This document shows positions 19,475 through 27,292 of a stretch of DNA of 64,000 bases, one piece after another. Every line of letters begins with the position of its first letter. The stretch's first letter is position 1. The position numbers and the translations under genes are program-made. The stretch is taken from NCBI GenBank assembly GCA_020633295.1, contig JACKDW010000019.1:1-64000 (forward strand). Reading direction: 5' to 3'. The notes under the pieces were generated by a model. The model saw only the letters and a program-made list of their open reading frames with translations, did no database searches and was not told the DNA's origin. Origin of the DNA: Myxococcales bacterium. GTDB taxonomy: Bacteria; Myxococcota_A; Polyangia; Nannocystales; Nannocystaceae.

Positions 19475-21961
19475 TTACTTCGACCTCGACTTGCTCTCGG
19501 GGACCTCGTCGCCGTCCAGCGCCCGCACGTCCAGCTCAGGGTAGATCAGCTGCTTGGCGGTGCCGCGCTTGAACAGCGACGTCCCCTTGCCGCCGCGGCG
19601 CGTCACGCTGCGGTCGCTGCCGCTGAGCTTCAGCACGGTGCCGCTCGTCTTCTCCACGCGCACGTCGGCGTTCGCCGGGAACACGCCCAGCAGCTCATCG
19701 CCGCTGGCGAGCTTGATGAACGACACGCCGCTCCCGGGGCCGGTCAGCAGGTTCACGTCCTGCGCGTTGCAGCAGAGCACCCTGCCCTTTGCGGTCACGC
19801 CGCAGACGTTGTCGTCGGCGTAGACCTTGAACACGGAGATGAATTCGTCGTCGTCCTTGACGCGGCCGAAGCGGCGCCCGCGGCTCGTGCTCGTGTCCTT
19901 GTAACCCCACAGCGTGAAGCGCAGGCTCTGGCCGCCGCGCGTGACCGCGAGCATGTGCGGGTAGGGCTCCTCGTACTCCTCGCCGAGCTCCGGCTTCTCG
20001 ATCGCGAACTCCTCCATCACGCGCGCGTCGGTGCCGACCGCCGCGATCACGCGCTCGCCGTCCTTGAACTTGCACAGCTTCTGCACGGGGGTGCCGTGGC
20101 CGCTCGACGCCGGGATGTCGTTGATCCGGATCGTGTACGCGGTGCCGTAGTTCGTGAACAGGACGACGGACTCGCGCGTGCTCCCGGCGACGACCGCGAG
20201 CGCCTCGTCGCCCTCGCGCATGCGCGTCGTCGCCAGGTTGATGCGGCGTTGACGCTTGAGCCAGCCGCCGCGCGTGATGAGCACGTACGCGTCCTCCTCG
20301 ACGATGAAGCTCTCGGCGGTGAACTCCTCGGTGACGTCGGTGTCGTCGATCTTGGTCCGGCGCTTGTCGTCGTAGGTCTCGGCGAGCTCGATGAGCTCGT
20401 CCTTGACGACGCCGCGCAGCTTCGCGGCGCTGCGCAGGATCGCGCGGATCTTCTTGGCGAGCCTGCGCTTCTCCTCCAGCTCCTCGCGGATCCGCAGGAT
20501 CTCGAGCTTGGCGAGGCGGTAGAGCTTGATCTCGAGGATCGCGTCGGCCTGCAGCTCGTCGAGCCCGAACTCCTTGATCAGCTTGCTCGCCGCGTCGGCC
20601 TTGCCGTCCGAGCGACGGATGATCCGGATCGCCTTGTCGAGGTCGTCGAAGATGAGCTCGAAGCCCTCGAGGATGTGGATGCGCTCCTCGAGCTTGCGCA
20701 GCTCGTACTCGAAGCGCCGGCGCACGGTCGCGACGCGGAACTCCACGAACTGGGTCAGGATCTCCGCGACGTTGAGCCGCTGCGGCGCGGCGACCTCGGG
20801 GTTGTCGGTCGGCGTAAGGCACGTGAAGTCGAACTTCACGGTCGTCTGCAGGCGCGTGCGCTTGAGCAGGTAGGCGATGACGAGCTCGGGATCGGACTTG
20901 GGCTTGAGCTCGAGCTCGACGCGGATCTCGCGGGTGCTCAGGTCCTGCACGCCGATCAGCGAGGGCAGCTTCTTCGACAGGACGATGTTGCCGATCTCCT
21001 CGACGAGCGCGGACTTCTCGACGCCGTAGGGGATCGCCGTGATGATCAGCTTGTGGATCGAGCCGCGCCGGCTCTTGGACTGCTTGACCTCGCTGCGCCA
21101 GCTCCCGCGCAGCTTGCAGGAGCCCTTGCCGGCCTCGTAGATCTCGATCAGCTCGCTGCGCGAGGCCACGAGCTGCCCGCCGGTCGGGAAGTCGGGTCCG
21201 CGGATCAGCGAGCGCTTGACGAGCTGCTTCACGGTCAGCGACGGGTCGTCGATGAGCGCGACGCAGGCCTTGACCACCTCGCCGAGGTTGTGCGGCGGGA
21301 CGCTCGTCGCCATGCCGACCGCGATCCCGGTGCTGCCGTTGACGAGCAGCTGGGGGAAGCGCGCCGGCAGCACGATCGGCTCCTTGCCGGTGCCGTCGTA
21401 GGTGGGGCGAAACTCGACCGTCTCCTTGCGCAGCTCGACCAGCAGCTCGCTGGCGATCTTCGTCAGCTTGGCCTCGGTGTAGCGATACGCGGCCGCCGAG
21501 TCGCCGTCGATCGAGCCGAAGTTGCCCTGGCCGTCGACCAGCGGCTCGCGCATGGCGAAGTCCTGCGCGAGCCGGACCATCGCGTCGTAGACCGCGGTGT
21601 CGCCGTGCGGGTGATACTTACCGATCACGTCGCCGACGACCTTGGCGCTCTTGCGATGGCGAGCCTCGTGCGTGAGCCCGAGGTCCGCGAACATCGTGTA
21701 GAGGATCCGCCGATGGACCGGCTTGAGCCCGTCGCGCACGTCGGGGATCGCTCGCGAGGTGATCACGCTGAGCGCGTAGTTCAGGTACTTGCGACGGGCC
21801 TCCTCCGCGAGATCGCCGCTGACGACGCCCGGCGCCCCGCCGTCGCTCGAGCCGCCGTCACCGCGACCTCCGCCCCCGCCACGATCTCCGCCCGACCCGC
21901 CGGAGTGTCCAGATCCGCCGAACGACGCATCGGTCGCCATCCCCAACTCGAGCTGCATCAT
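19475..21961 (-). CDS. parC: DNA topoisomerase IV subunit A
   Basis: 828 aa. Winged-helix/tower core of type IIA topoisomerases: YLNYALSVITSRAIPDVRDGLKPVHRRILY, KYHPHGDTAVYDAMVRLAQDF, and the catalytic tyrosine in AAAYRYTEAKL (Y161). The C-terminal ~330 residues are a GyrA/ParC-type beta-pinwheel; an RRGGKG motif like the GyrA box occurs near residue 788, in the last blade. A Gly/Ser/Asp-rich stretch of ~25 residues precedes the core. It forms an operon with the ParE-type gene 60 bp downstream, hence ParC rather than GyrA, although gyrase identity cannot be fully excluded without comparison to other topoisomerase genes of the genome. Start may be either of two adjacent ATGs (21961/21958); AAGGA lies ~12 bp upstream. 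Confidence 0.9.
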   Translation of the reverse strand: MMQLELGMATDASFGGSGHSGGSGGDRGGGGGRGDGGSSDGGAPGVVSGDLAEEARRKYLNYALSVITSRAIPDVRDGLKPVHRRILYTMFADLGLTHEARHRKSAKVVGDVIGKYHPHGDTAVYDAMVRLAQDFAMREPLVDGQGNFGSIDGDSAAAYRYTEAKLTKIASELLVELRKETVEFRPTYDGTGKEPIVLPARFPQLLVNGSTGIAVGMATSVPPHNLGEVVKACVALIDDPSLTVKQLVKRSLIRGPDFPTGGQLVASRSELIEIYEAGKGSCKLRGSWRSEVKQSKSRRGSIHKLIITAIPYGVEKSALVEEIGNIVLSKKLPSLIGVQDLSTREIRVELELKPKSDPELVIAYLLKRTRLQTTVKFDFTCLTPTDNPEVAAPQRLNVAEILTQFVEFRVATVRRRFEYELRKLEERIHILEGFELIFDDLDKAIRIIRRSDGKADAASKLIKEFGLDELQADAILEIKLYRLAKLEILRIREELEEKRRLAKKIRAILRSAAKLRGVVKDELIELAETYDDKRRTKIDDTDVTEEFTAESFIVEEDAYVLITRGGWLKRQRRINLATTRMREGDEALAVVAGSTRESVVLFTNYGTAYTIRINDIPASSGHGTPVQKLCKFKDGERVIAAVGTDARVMEEFAIEKPELGEEYEEPYPHMLAVTRGGQSLRFTLWGYKDTSTSRGRRFGRVKDDDEFISVFKVYADDNVCGVTAKGRVLCCNAQDVNLLTGPGSGVSFIKLASGDELLGVFPANADVRVEKTSGTVLKLSGSDRSVTRRGGKGTSLFKRGTAKQLIYPELDVRALDGDEVPESKSRSK

Positions 21962-22225
21962 CTCGTGGTGTTTTCCTTTTGGTTTCGGTCCGTTATGCGA
22001 CCTGTGCGCGGCTCGCCTCGGTGTACGCGCGAGCCGTCGACTGTGCGGAGGGTACTCCTGCGCCGATCCAGGTCAAAAATTGCGGGCGTCGACGCGCGCG
22101 TGAAGCCGAATTCCGCGCAATCCACGCCTCCATCCAAGGTCTGGACGAATTCGGACGGGAGACGCGATAAATCTGCCGTCCATCAGTTGCGTACCGTACG
22201 CGAGGCTCCTACCCTCGCGCCAGCA

Positions 22226-22444
22226 ATGGCGAAGGATGACCTGATCGAATTCGAGGGCGTCGTCAAAGAGGTGCTCACAGGGGGGCTCTTCCGGGTCGAG
22301 GTTGACGACGACCACATTGTCCTGGCGCACCTCGCCGGCAAGATGCGACGCTTCCGCATCAAGGTCGTGCTCGGGGACCGCGTGACGGTCGCGGTCTCGC
22401 CCTACGATCCAAACCGCGGCCGCATCGTCTACCGCGCCCGTTGA
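22226..22444 (+). CDS. infA: translation initiation factor IF-1
   Basis: 72 aa, the standard IF-1 length. A single S1-like OB fold: MAKDDLIEFEGVV, VLAHLAGKMRRFRIKV, LGDRVTVAVSPYDPNRGRIVYR, very close to the classical factor. IF-1 binds the ribosomal A site in initiation. It is monocistronic here, divergent from parC, and not within a ribosomal protein operon as in many bacteria. A strong hairpin follows 22 bp after the stop codon. Confidence 0.97.
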   Translation: MAKDDLIEFEGVVKEVLTGGLFRVEVDDDHIVLAHLAGKMRRFRIKVVLGDRVTVAVSPYDPNRGRIVYRAR

Positions 22445-22465
22445 CCCGCCGTCCGCACGGCTGAC

Positions 22466-22500
22466 TCGCGCCGACCCGCCGCCCAGGCCGGTCGGCGCGA
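22466..22500 (+). terminator. infA terminator hairpin candidate
   Basis: TCGCGCCGACC (22466-22476) pairs with GGTCGGCGCGA (22490-22500), an 11-bp GC-rich stem with a 13-nt loop; a short TTT follows at 22505-22507. Confidence 0.6.
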
Positions 22501-22705
22501 CGCGTTTGACGGGGTGGGCTGCGCCGCGCGCTCCCGGACAGGCCGAGCGCCCGGCGCCCGGCGCCCTCGCTACACCGTCGCGCGACGGCGCGGCGCGGCG
22601 CAGACGAGCGCGGGCGATCCGCTCACCAAGCGCCTGTCCATTTACACATGTTCAAGTCTTCAGATCGTGTTGAAGCGCCCTCGTAAGCCTGATAATCAGG
22701 GTATT

Positions 22706-24100
22706 ATGCGCGATAGACTGCTCGCTCGCTCGCTCGCGGCGCTGGCGGCCGCGGGGCTCGTGACCGCGACCGCCTGCTCCGGAGGACCGCACAACGACTT
22801 CCCGAGCTCCGGCTCTGACTCCGCGACCACCAGCGCGGACGCGGACACGGCGACCGCGGGGATGACGTCCGAGGGGCCGACGAGCGACCCGACGACGACG
22901 GGCGAGACGAGCGGCTCGACGACGATGACGGAGCCGCCGCCGACCTGCGGCGACGGTCAGCTCGACCCCGGCGAGGAGTGCGACGACGGCAACGCGGTGA
23001 CCAACGACGAGTGCAGCAACGCGTGCAAGCTGCCGTTCTGCGGCGACGGGATCAAGCAGGCCGACGAGGACTGCGACGACGGCAACGACGTGGACGACGA
23101 CAGCTGCACCAACGCGTGCGCCGCGGGGATCGGCTGCGGCAACGGATCGATCGAGGGCGGCGAGGAGTGCGACGACGGCAACGACATCGACGATGACGGG
23201 TGCGCGAACGACTGCACGCTCAACCCCGCGGTGTGCGGCGACGGCGTGGTCGGCGACGGTGAGGAGTGCGACGACGGCAACGACAACAACGCCGACTTCT
23301 GCACCGAGGGCTGCAAGAGCTCGTTCTGCGGGGACGGCCACGTCCACGCGCTGCTCGAGGAGTGCGACGACGGCAACAACGAAGACACGGACGACTGCCT
23401 CGCGACCTGCGTGCCCGCGAGCTGCGGCGACGGCTTCGTCCACGACGGCGTGGAGGAGTGCGACGACACCAACGACGACAACACCGACGCGTGCGTCGCT
23501 GACTGCCTGAACGCGAGCTGCGGCGACGGCTTCGTCCACGACGGCGTCGAGAAGTGCGACGACGGGATCAACGACGGCAGCTACAACGGCTGCGAGCCGG
23601 ACTGCAAGAACCCCGGGCCGTTCTGCGGCGACGGCGTGCTCGAGCCAGGCCTCGAGGAGTGCGACGACGGCAACAACGCGCCGCTCGACGGCTGCGACGC
23701 GGACTGCGTGACGGAGCTGCCGCCGGAGTGCCTCAACTACCAGGAGCTGTCGGAGAGCACGCGCAACGCGTCGTTCAACGACCCGATGGTGAAGAGCTGC
23801 GACAACGCGGTCGGCGACAACTGGTACCGCTTCACCGGCGCCGCCGGCACGCAGATGCCGACGACGGCGCCGCCGATCTACAGCTGCGGCACGGACGCGC
23901 CGGGTTGGCTGAACGGCGCGTACCCCGAGATCGATGACGGCGCGGTGAGCCGCCAGGTGTGCTTCGCGTGGCTGTTCGCCGAGCAGTGCAAGTGGTCGAC
24001 GAACGTCCAGATCCGCAAGTGCGACGTCGAGCCGCCGTACTACGTGTTCAAGCTGCCCAACACGCCGCAGTGCAACCTCCGCTACTGCGGCGCGGATTAG
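22706..24100 (+). CDS. lipoprotein with eight DUF4215 Cys-rich repeats and a C-terminal uromodulin-like D8C domain
   Basis: 464 aa. A lipoprotein signal (LAALAAAGLVTATAC) is followed by a Ser/Thr/Asp-rich linker (~20-80). Then come eight tandem DUF4215 repeats with the pattern CGDGxxxxGEECDDGNxxxxDxCxxxC. The last ~120 residues match the D8C domain known from animal uromodulin, GP2 and OIT3: WYRFTGAAGTQMP, APGWLNGAYPEIDDG, VSRQVCFAW, NVQIRKC, YYVFKLPN, CNLRYC. They contain exactly eight cysteines. In animals D8C is extracellular and part of ligand-binding or filament-forming glycoproteins; here it is probably a surface-exposed adhesive module. Expressed alone; ATG 22706 is immediately preceded by A+T-rich DNA with a possible -10 GATAAT at 22691, so the mRNA leader may be very short. 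Confidence 0.85.
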   Translation: MRDRLLARSLAALAAAGLVTATACSGGPHNDFPSSGSDSATTSADADTATAGMTSEGPTSDPTTTGETSGSTTMTEPPPTCGDGQLDPGEECDDGNAVTNDECSNACKLPFCGDGIKQADEDCDDGNDVDDDSCTNACAAGIGCGNGSIEGGEECDDGNDIDDDGCANDCTLNPAVCGDGVVGDGEECDDGNDNNADFCTEGCKSSFCGDGHVHALLEECDDGNNEDTDDCLATCVPASCGDGFVHDGVEECDDTNDDNTDACVADCLNASCGDGFVHDGVEKCDDGINDGSYNGCEPDCKNPGPFCGDGVLEPGLEECDDGNNAPLDGCDADCVTELPPECLNYQELSESTRNASFNDPMVKSCDNAVGDNWYRFTGAAGTQMPTTAPPIYSCGTDAPGWLNGAYPEIDDGAVSRQVCFAWLFAEQCKWSTNVQIRKCDVEPPYYVFKLPNTPQCNLRYCGAD

Positions 24101-24273
24101 CGCCCGACGCCCTCGCCGTGTCGCGGTCCCGCGCGCGCGCGCCTCGTTACGCGCGCCGACGCTCGCTACGCGCTCACGGACGCGCCGCGACGACCGGCGA
24201 CGGTTCGCGGTAGCATCCGTGGACGAGCAACCTCGGCGCCGCCGCGCGGCGCCACACCTCGGAGCAGGACGTC

Positions 24274-25008
24274 GTGGCGCTCACACCCGAACAGGAATGG
24301 ACCATCGTCGCGTGCGGGCTGATCGCGCACGCCGACGGGCAATTGACCGAGGGAGAGTGCGACCCCGTGCTCGCGGCGATCGACGAGCGCCTGCCCCCGA
24401 GCGAGCGAGCGCGCTGGACCGCGCTCCTGGTCGATCGCGCGGCGCTCGAGCGCCACTTCCAGTCCCTCCCGCCGCCGCTGCCGCTGTTCCACGAGGAGCT
24501 GCTCGAGCGCGCCTGGTCGATCGCGCTGGCCGGTGACGCCGGCGGTGCCGAGCTCGCGGCGCTCGAGCGCGTCGCGCATCACATCGGCGCGGACCCGGGT
24601 GAGCTGGCCGAGTGGCGCGCGAGCTGGACCCGGCGCGCCGGCGAGCTCGCCGAGCAGAAGGCGCTGTTCGCCGCGCTGCTGATCCACGCCGACGGCACCA
24701 TCGACCCGCCCGAGGCCGCGCAGTACCGCGCGCTCGTGCAGCGCATGCCGCTCGCGGACGAGCGCAAGACGGCGCTGCTGCGGCTGCTCGACGCGCCCCC
24801 GTCGATCGATCACGTGGGGGCGCGGCTCGCCGCGCTCCCGCGCGAGCGCAGGATCGAGGTGCTGCGAGCCGTCGCGCCGCTCGTCGCGGCCTCGGAGCAC
24901 GCGGAGATCGGGCGCCAGTTCTTCCTCGAGCTCGCCAGCTACGCCGCCGCGCCCGAGGGGCTCGCGGAGCGCTTGCTCGACGAGCAGGCGGCGCGGGCCG
25001 CCTCCTGA
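24274..25008 (+). CDS. TerB-like protein (two TerB/DUF533-type modules)
   Basis: 244 aa, GTG start with GGAG 9 bp upstream. Two helical modules each contain the TerB-family signature of hydrophobic residues followed by HADG and an acidic residue: ACGLIAHADGQLTEGE near residue 13-28 and FAALLIHADGTIDPPE near 132-147. TerB-like proteins bind metal ions and are linked to tellurite resistance and to membrane stress or phage response, but many copies are of unknown role. No other ter genes are nearby. Assignment rests on motif recall and helical pattern. Confidence 0.65.
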   Translation: MALTPEQEWTIVACGLIAHADGQLTEGECDPVLAAIDERLPPSERARWTALLVDRAALERHFQSLPPPLPLFHEELLERAWSIALAGDAGGAELAALERVAHHIGADPGELAEWRASWTRRAGELAEQKALFAALLIHADGTIDPPEAAQYRALVQRMPLADERKTALLRLLDAPPSIDHVGARLAALPRERRIEVLRAVAPLVAASEHAEIGRQFFLELASYAAAPEGLAERLLDEQAARAAS

Positions 25009-25065
25009 GGCCCCGAGCCGGCGCCCCGGGGACGCGCCGAGACGCGCCCCCGCCCGAGCGCGCGC

Positions 25066-26415
25066 CTACTCGATGACCTGCTCGACCTCGCAGTCGTCGA
25101 TCTCGCTCGGGATGCAGCCCTCGCAGGACCAGCGCCACTTGTCGAGCGCGACGACCGTCGCCAGGTTGCTGTCGCCCATGTCCATGAGCGCGAACGCGAC
25201 GGTGATGTCCTCGCCCGGCGTCACGGCGGCCTGCGCCGAGAACCAGCCCGTCGAGCCGCGCGTCTCGAAGCCCGTGCCCGCGAGCAGCGGCTCGTAGGTG
25301 TTCGGCGGGTTGCCGTGGTAGCCGACCGTCTGGATCGCGTTGTCGAGCGAGGTGACCGTCAGCGGCTTGCCGTCGATGAAGGTGATGTTGCCGGTGTAGA
25401 CCTCGCTGGTCGACCACGCGATGAACATGTCGTTGAACGGCTCGTCGACGAACACGGGCCACTCGGACGAGAAGAACACGAAGTCGAACTCGAAGCCGTA
25501 CACGCCGGGCGGCACGGTGACGTCAAACCTCATCCAGATCTTGTCGTTGGGATCGCCCTGGCCGAGATCCCAGTTGGGCTTGAGCGAGTCCGAGCAGTCG
25601 TTGATCCCGTCGCAGTTGTTGCCCGGGTCGCCGCCGGCGCCGTTGTTGCTGCCGACCTCGGGGCTCATCGGCGACGGCAGCGAGTCGCTGTCGTCGTTGA
25701 AGTTGTTGTGGTTGTTCTTCTGGCTGTCGGCGTCCTCGATGACCACGCCCTCGTTGTTCGGGGGCTTGAGGCGGCCGGTCGAGAGCAGCAGGAACTTCTC
25801 GCCCTCGCGCGCGCGAAACAGCAGCTCGCCGGGCGCCATCGGATCCTCCGCGGTCCCGAAGCCGCGCGCGACTCGCCAGGGCCGCAGGCTGTTTTGGTTG
25901 TTCGCGCTCGAGAACTCCTCGTTCGTGCTGTCGATGAAGGTGTTGGGCCCGTTGCCCGGGCAGTTGACGCCGATGGCGTGGAACTGATCGTCATCGTCGC
26001 CGTCGCACGGGACGAGGTTCTCCGGCACGATCAGGCAGTCGCCGTCGCCGTCTCCGTCTCCGTCTCCGTCTCCGTCTCCGTCTCCGTCTCCGTCGCCGTC
26101 TCCGTCTCCGTCTCCGTCTCCGTCTCCGTCGCCGTCGCCGTCTCCGTCTCCGTCTCCGTCTCCGTCGCCGTCTCCGTCTCCGTCTCCGTCTCCGTCTCCG
26201 CCGACGGTGGTGCCGGAGTCCGTGCCCGCGGAGGTGCTGGGATCCGTCTCGGTCATCGAGCCGCCGGCGGTCGTCGACGGGCTCGTGGTCATCGTCTCGT
26301 CGCCCGTGGTGTCGCCGGCGGTCTCCTCCGTCGTCCCGTCGCTGTCGCCGCACGCCGCGAGCGCGAGCGTGGCGACGCAGACGCCGACGAGGCCAAGAAT
26401 CATCGTGTTCTTCAT
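25066..26415 (-). CDS. choice-of-anchor L domain lipoprotein with a (Gly-Asp)27 spacer
   Basis: 449 aa. Signal peptide with lipobox (ATLALAAC), a Thr/Ser/Gly-rich linker, then 27 consecutive Gly-Asp dipeptides at about residues 73-126. The remainder has the features of choice-of-anchor L domains: VNCPGNGPNTF, VPPGVYGFEFDFVFFSSEWPVFVDEPFNDMFIAW, FETRGSTGWFSAQAAVTPGEDITVAFALMDMGDSN and a final Cys-pair segment. These are secreted beta-rich proteins sorted by various anchors; here it is a lipid anchor. The GD repeat is acidic and may bind calcium or act as a flexible spacer. AGGGA lies 9 bp before the ATG. A shared 18-bp palindrome lies ~110 bp upstream. Confidence 0.8.
   Translation of the reverse strand: MKNTMILGLVGVCVATLALAACGDSDGTTEETAGDTTGDETMTTSPSTTAGGSMTETDPSTSAGTDSGTTVGGDGDGDGDGDGDGDGDGDGDGDGDGDGDGDGDGDGDGDGDGDGDGDGDGDGDGDCLIVPENLVPCDGDDDDQFHAIGVNCPGNGPNTFIDSTNEEFSSANNQNSLRPWRVARGFGTAEDPMAPGELLFRAREGEKFLLLSTGRLKPPNNEGVVIEDADSQKNNHNNFNDDSDSLPSPMSPEVGSNNGAGGDPGNNCDGINDCSDSLKPNWDLGQGDPNDKIWMRFDVTVPPGVYGFEFDFVFFSSEWPVFVDEPFNDMFIAWSTSEVYTGNITFIDGKPLTVTSLDNAIQTVGYHGNPPNTYEPLLAGTGFETRGSTGWFSAQAAVTPGEDITVAFALMDMGDSNLATVVALDKWRWSCEGCIPSEIDDCEVEQVIE
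26038..26199. repeat. 27-unit hexanucleotide tandem repeat
   Basis: The unit is GTCTCC or GTCGCC (plus strand), 27 copies without interruption, encoding (GD)27 in the lipoprotein. A change of unit number keeps the frame, so length variation between strains is likely. Confidence 0.95.
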
Positions 26416-27292
26416 CTGTCTAGTCCCTGTTAGGTGAGCGCCGTCGATCCCGACGCGAGGCCGCGCGCGCCCGCGGGCGCGCGGCCGTGATGCTCGACGC
26501 GAGCGAGTTTATCAACCGAATCGAATCATGTCTTCTAAGACATGTCTCTTCATTCTCGACGCCGCGACGACGTGACGTCCGCGGAGATCCGGCGCGCGCC
26601 GACAGGTCCGCGCCGGGCTCACACCGCCGCCGCAGCGCGGCGGCGTGGAGAAACGCCCCACTCGCCGACGCGGGACCGCGCGGGCGGTCGCCTCGACGCG
26701 AGCGCGACGCCGGTCGACCTGGCTGGGGCGCCGCCGCGCTCCTGGAGGCGCGCGCGAGGCCGTTCGACGGACGCGCCTCGACGCGACGCCGCGGCCGGAC
26801 ACGAGCGCGCGACGCGAGCGCGCGACGCGAGCGCTCGCCGGAGGATCTGGCGCCGCGTGACGCGGACGTGATCGACGCCCGGCCCCGCGGCGAGCGGCGG
26901 GTGACGGAGCTCCGCCGCGCGCCGGCGCCTGGGCTCGCCAGGCGCGGCCGCGCGCTCGTGGAGCCGGCGACGTAGCGACGCGGACCGGCGCGACGTCGAC
27001 CGCGCTGAGCTGCGCGCCGTCGGAGTCCGCGAGACGCGAGCGCGCCAGCGTCGACGTCCGCCGCGCCGCGCCGCGACCTCGTCACGCAGGCGTTGACGCG
27101 TACGACCGCGCTCCGAGGTCCGCGTGACGTCGACGCACACGATCACTCCGCAGCGCCGTCGAGGCGGCGCCATCATCAGCGCGGCCCGACGCGTCGCGCC
27201 GGGACGCCGCGTCCCGGGCCCGCGCCCGCGGGCGCTCGGTGAACGGCCGCGGCCGTCGCCGCAGGCGCGCGCGCTGTGTTATCCATCCGCCC
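26416..27292. other. 877-bp intergenic region, no gene recognised
   Basis: Reading frames here translate to Arg/Ala/Ser-rich peptide without any family signature on either strand and look like by-products of high GC. The left end (26500-26560) is A+T-rich and contains the palindrome listed separately; the rest is dense in CGCG/GACG words with short internal repeats near 26800-26830. Confidence 0.6.
26527..26544. promoter_or_regulatory. 18-bp palindrome, copy 1 of 2
   Basis: CATGTCTTCTAAGACATG is a perfect 8-bp inverted repeat around CT, immediately followed by TCT so that a second overlapping palindrome AGACATGTCT (26538-26547) also exists. It lies about 110 bp upstream of the choice-of-anchor-L lipoprotein gene. 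A nearly identical 18-mer lies upstream of the recombinase gene at 40818. Confidence 0.5.

Noticed and set aside
24274..25008. Tellurite-resistance operon
   Set aside because: Only one TerB-like gene; no TerA/C/D/E/Z neighbours.
26038..26199. Possible CRISPR-like repeat array
   Set aside because: Six-base units without spacers, in frame within a lipoprotein gene; a coding microsatellite.
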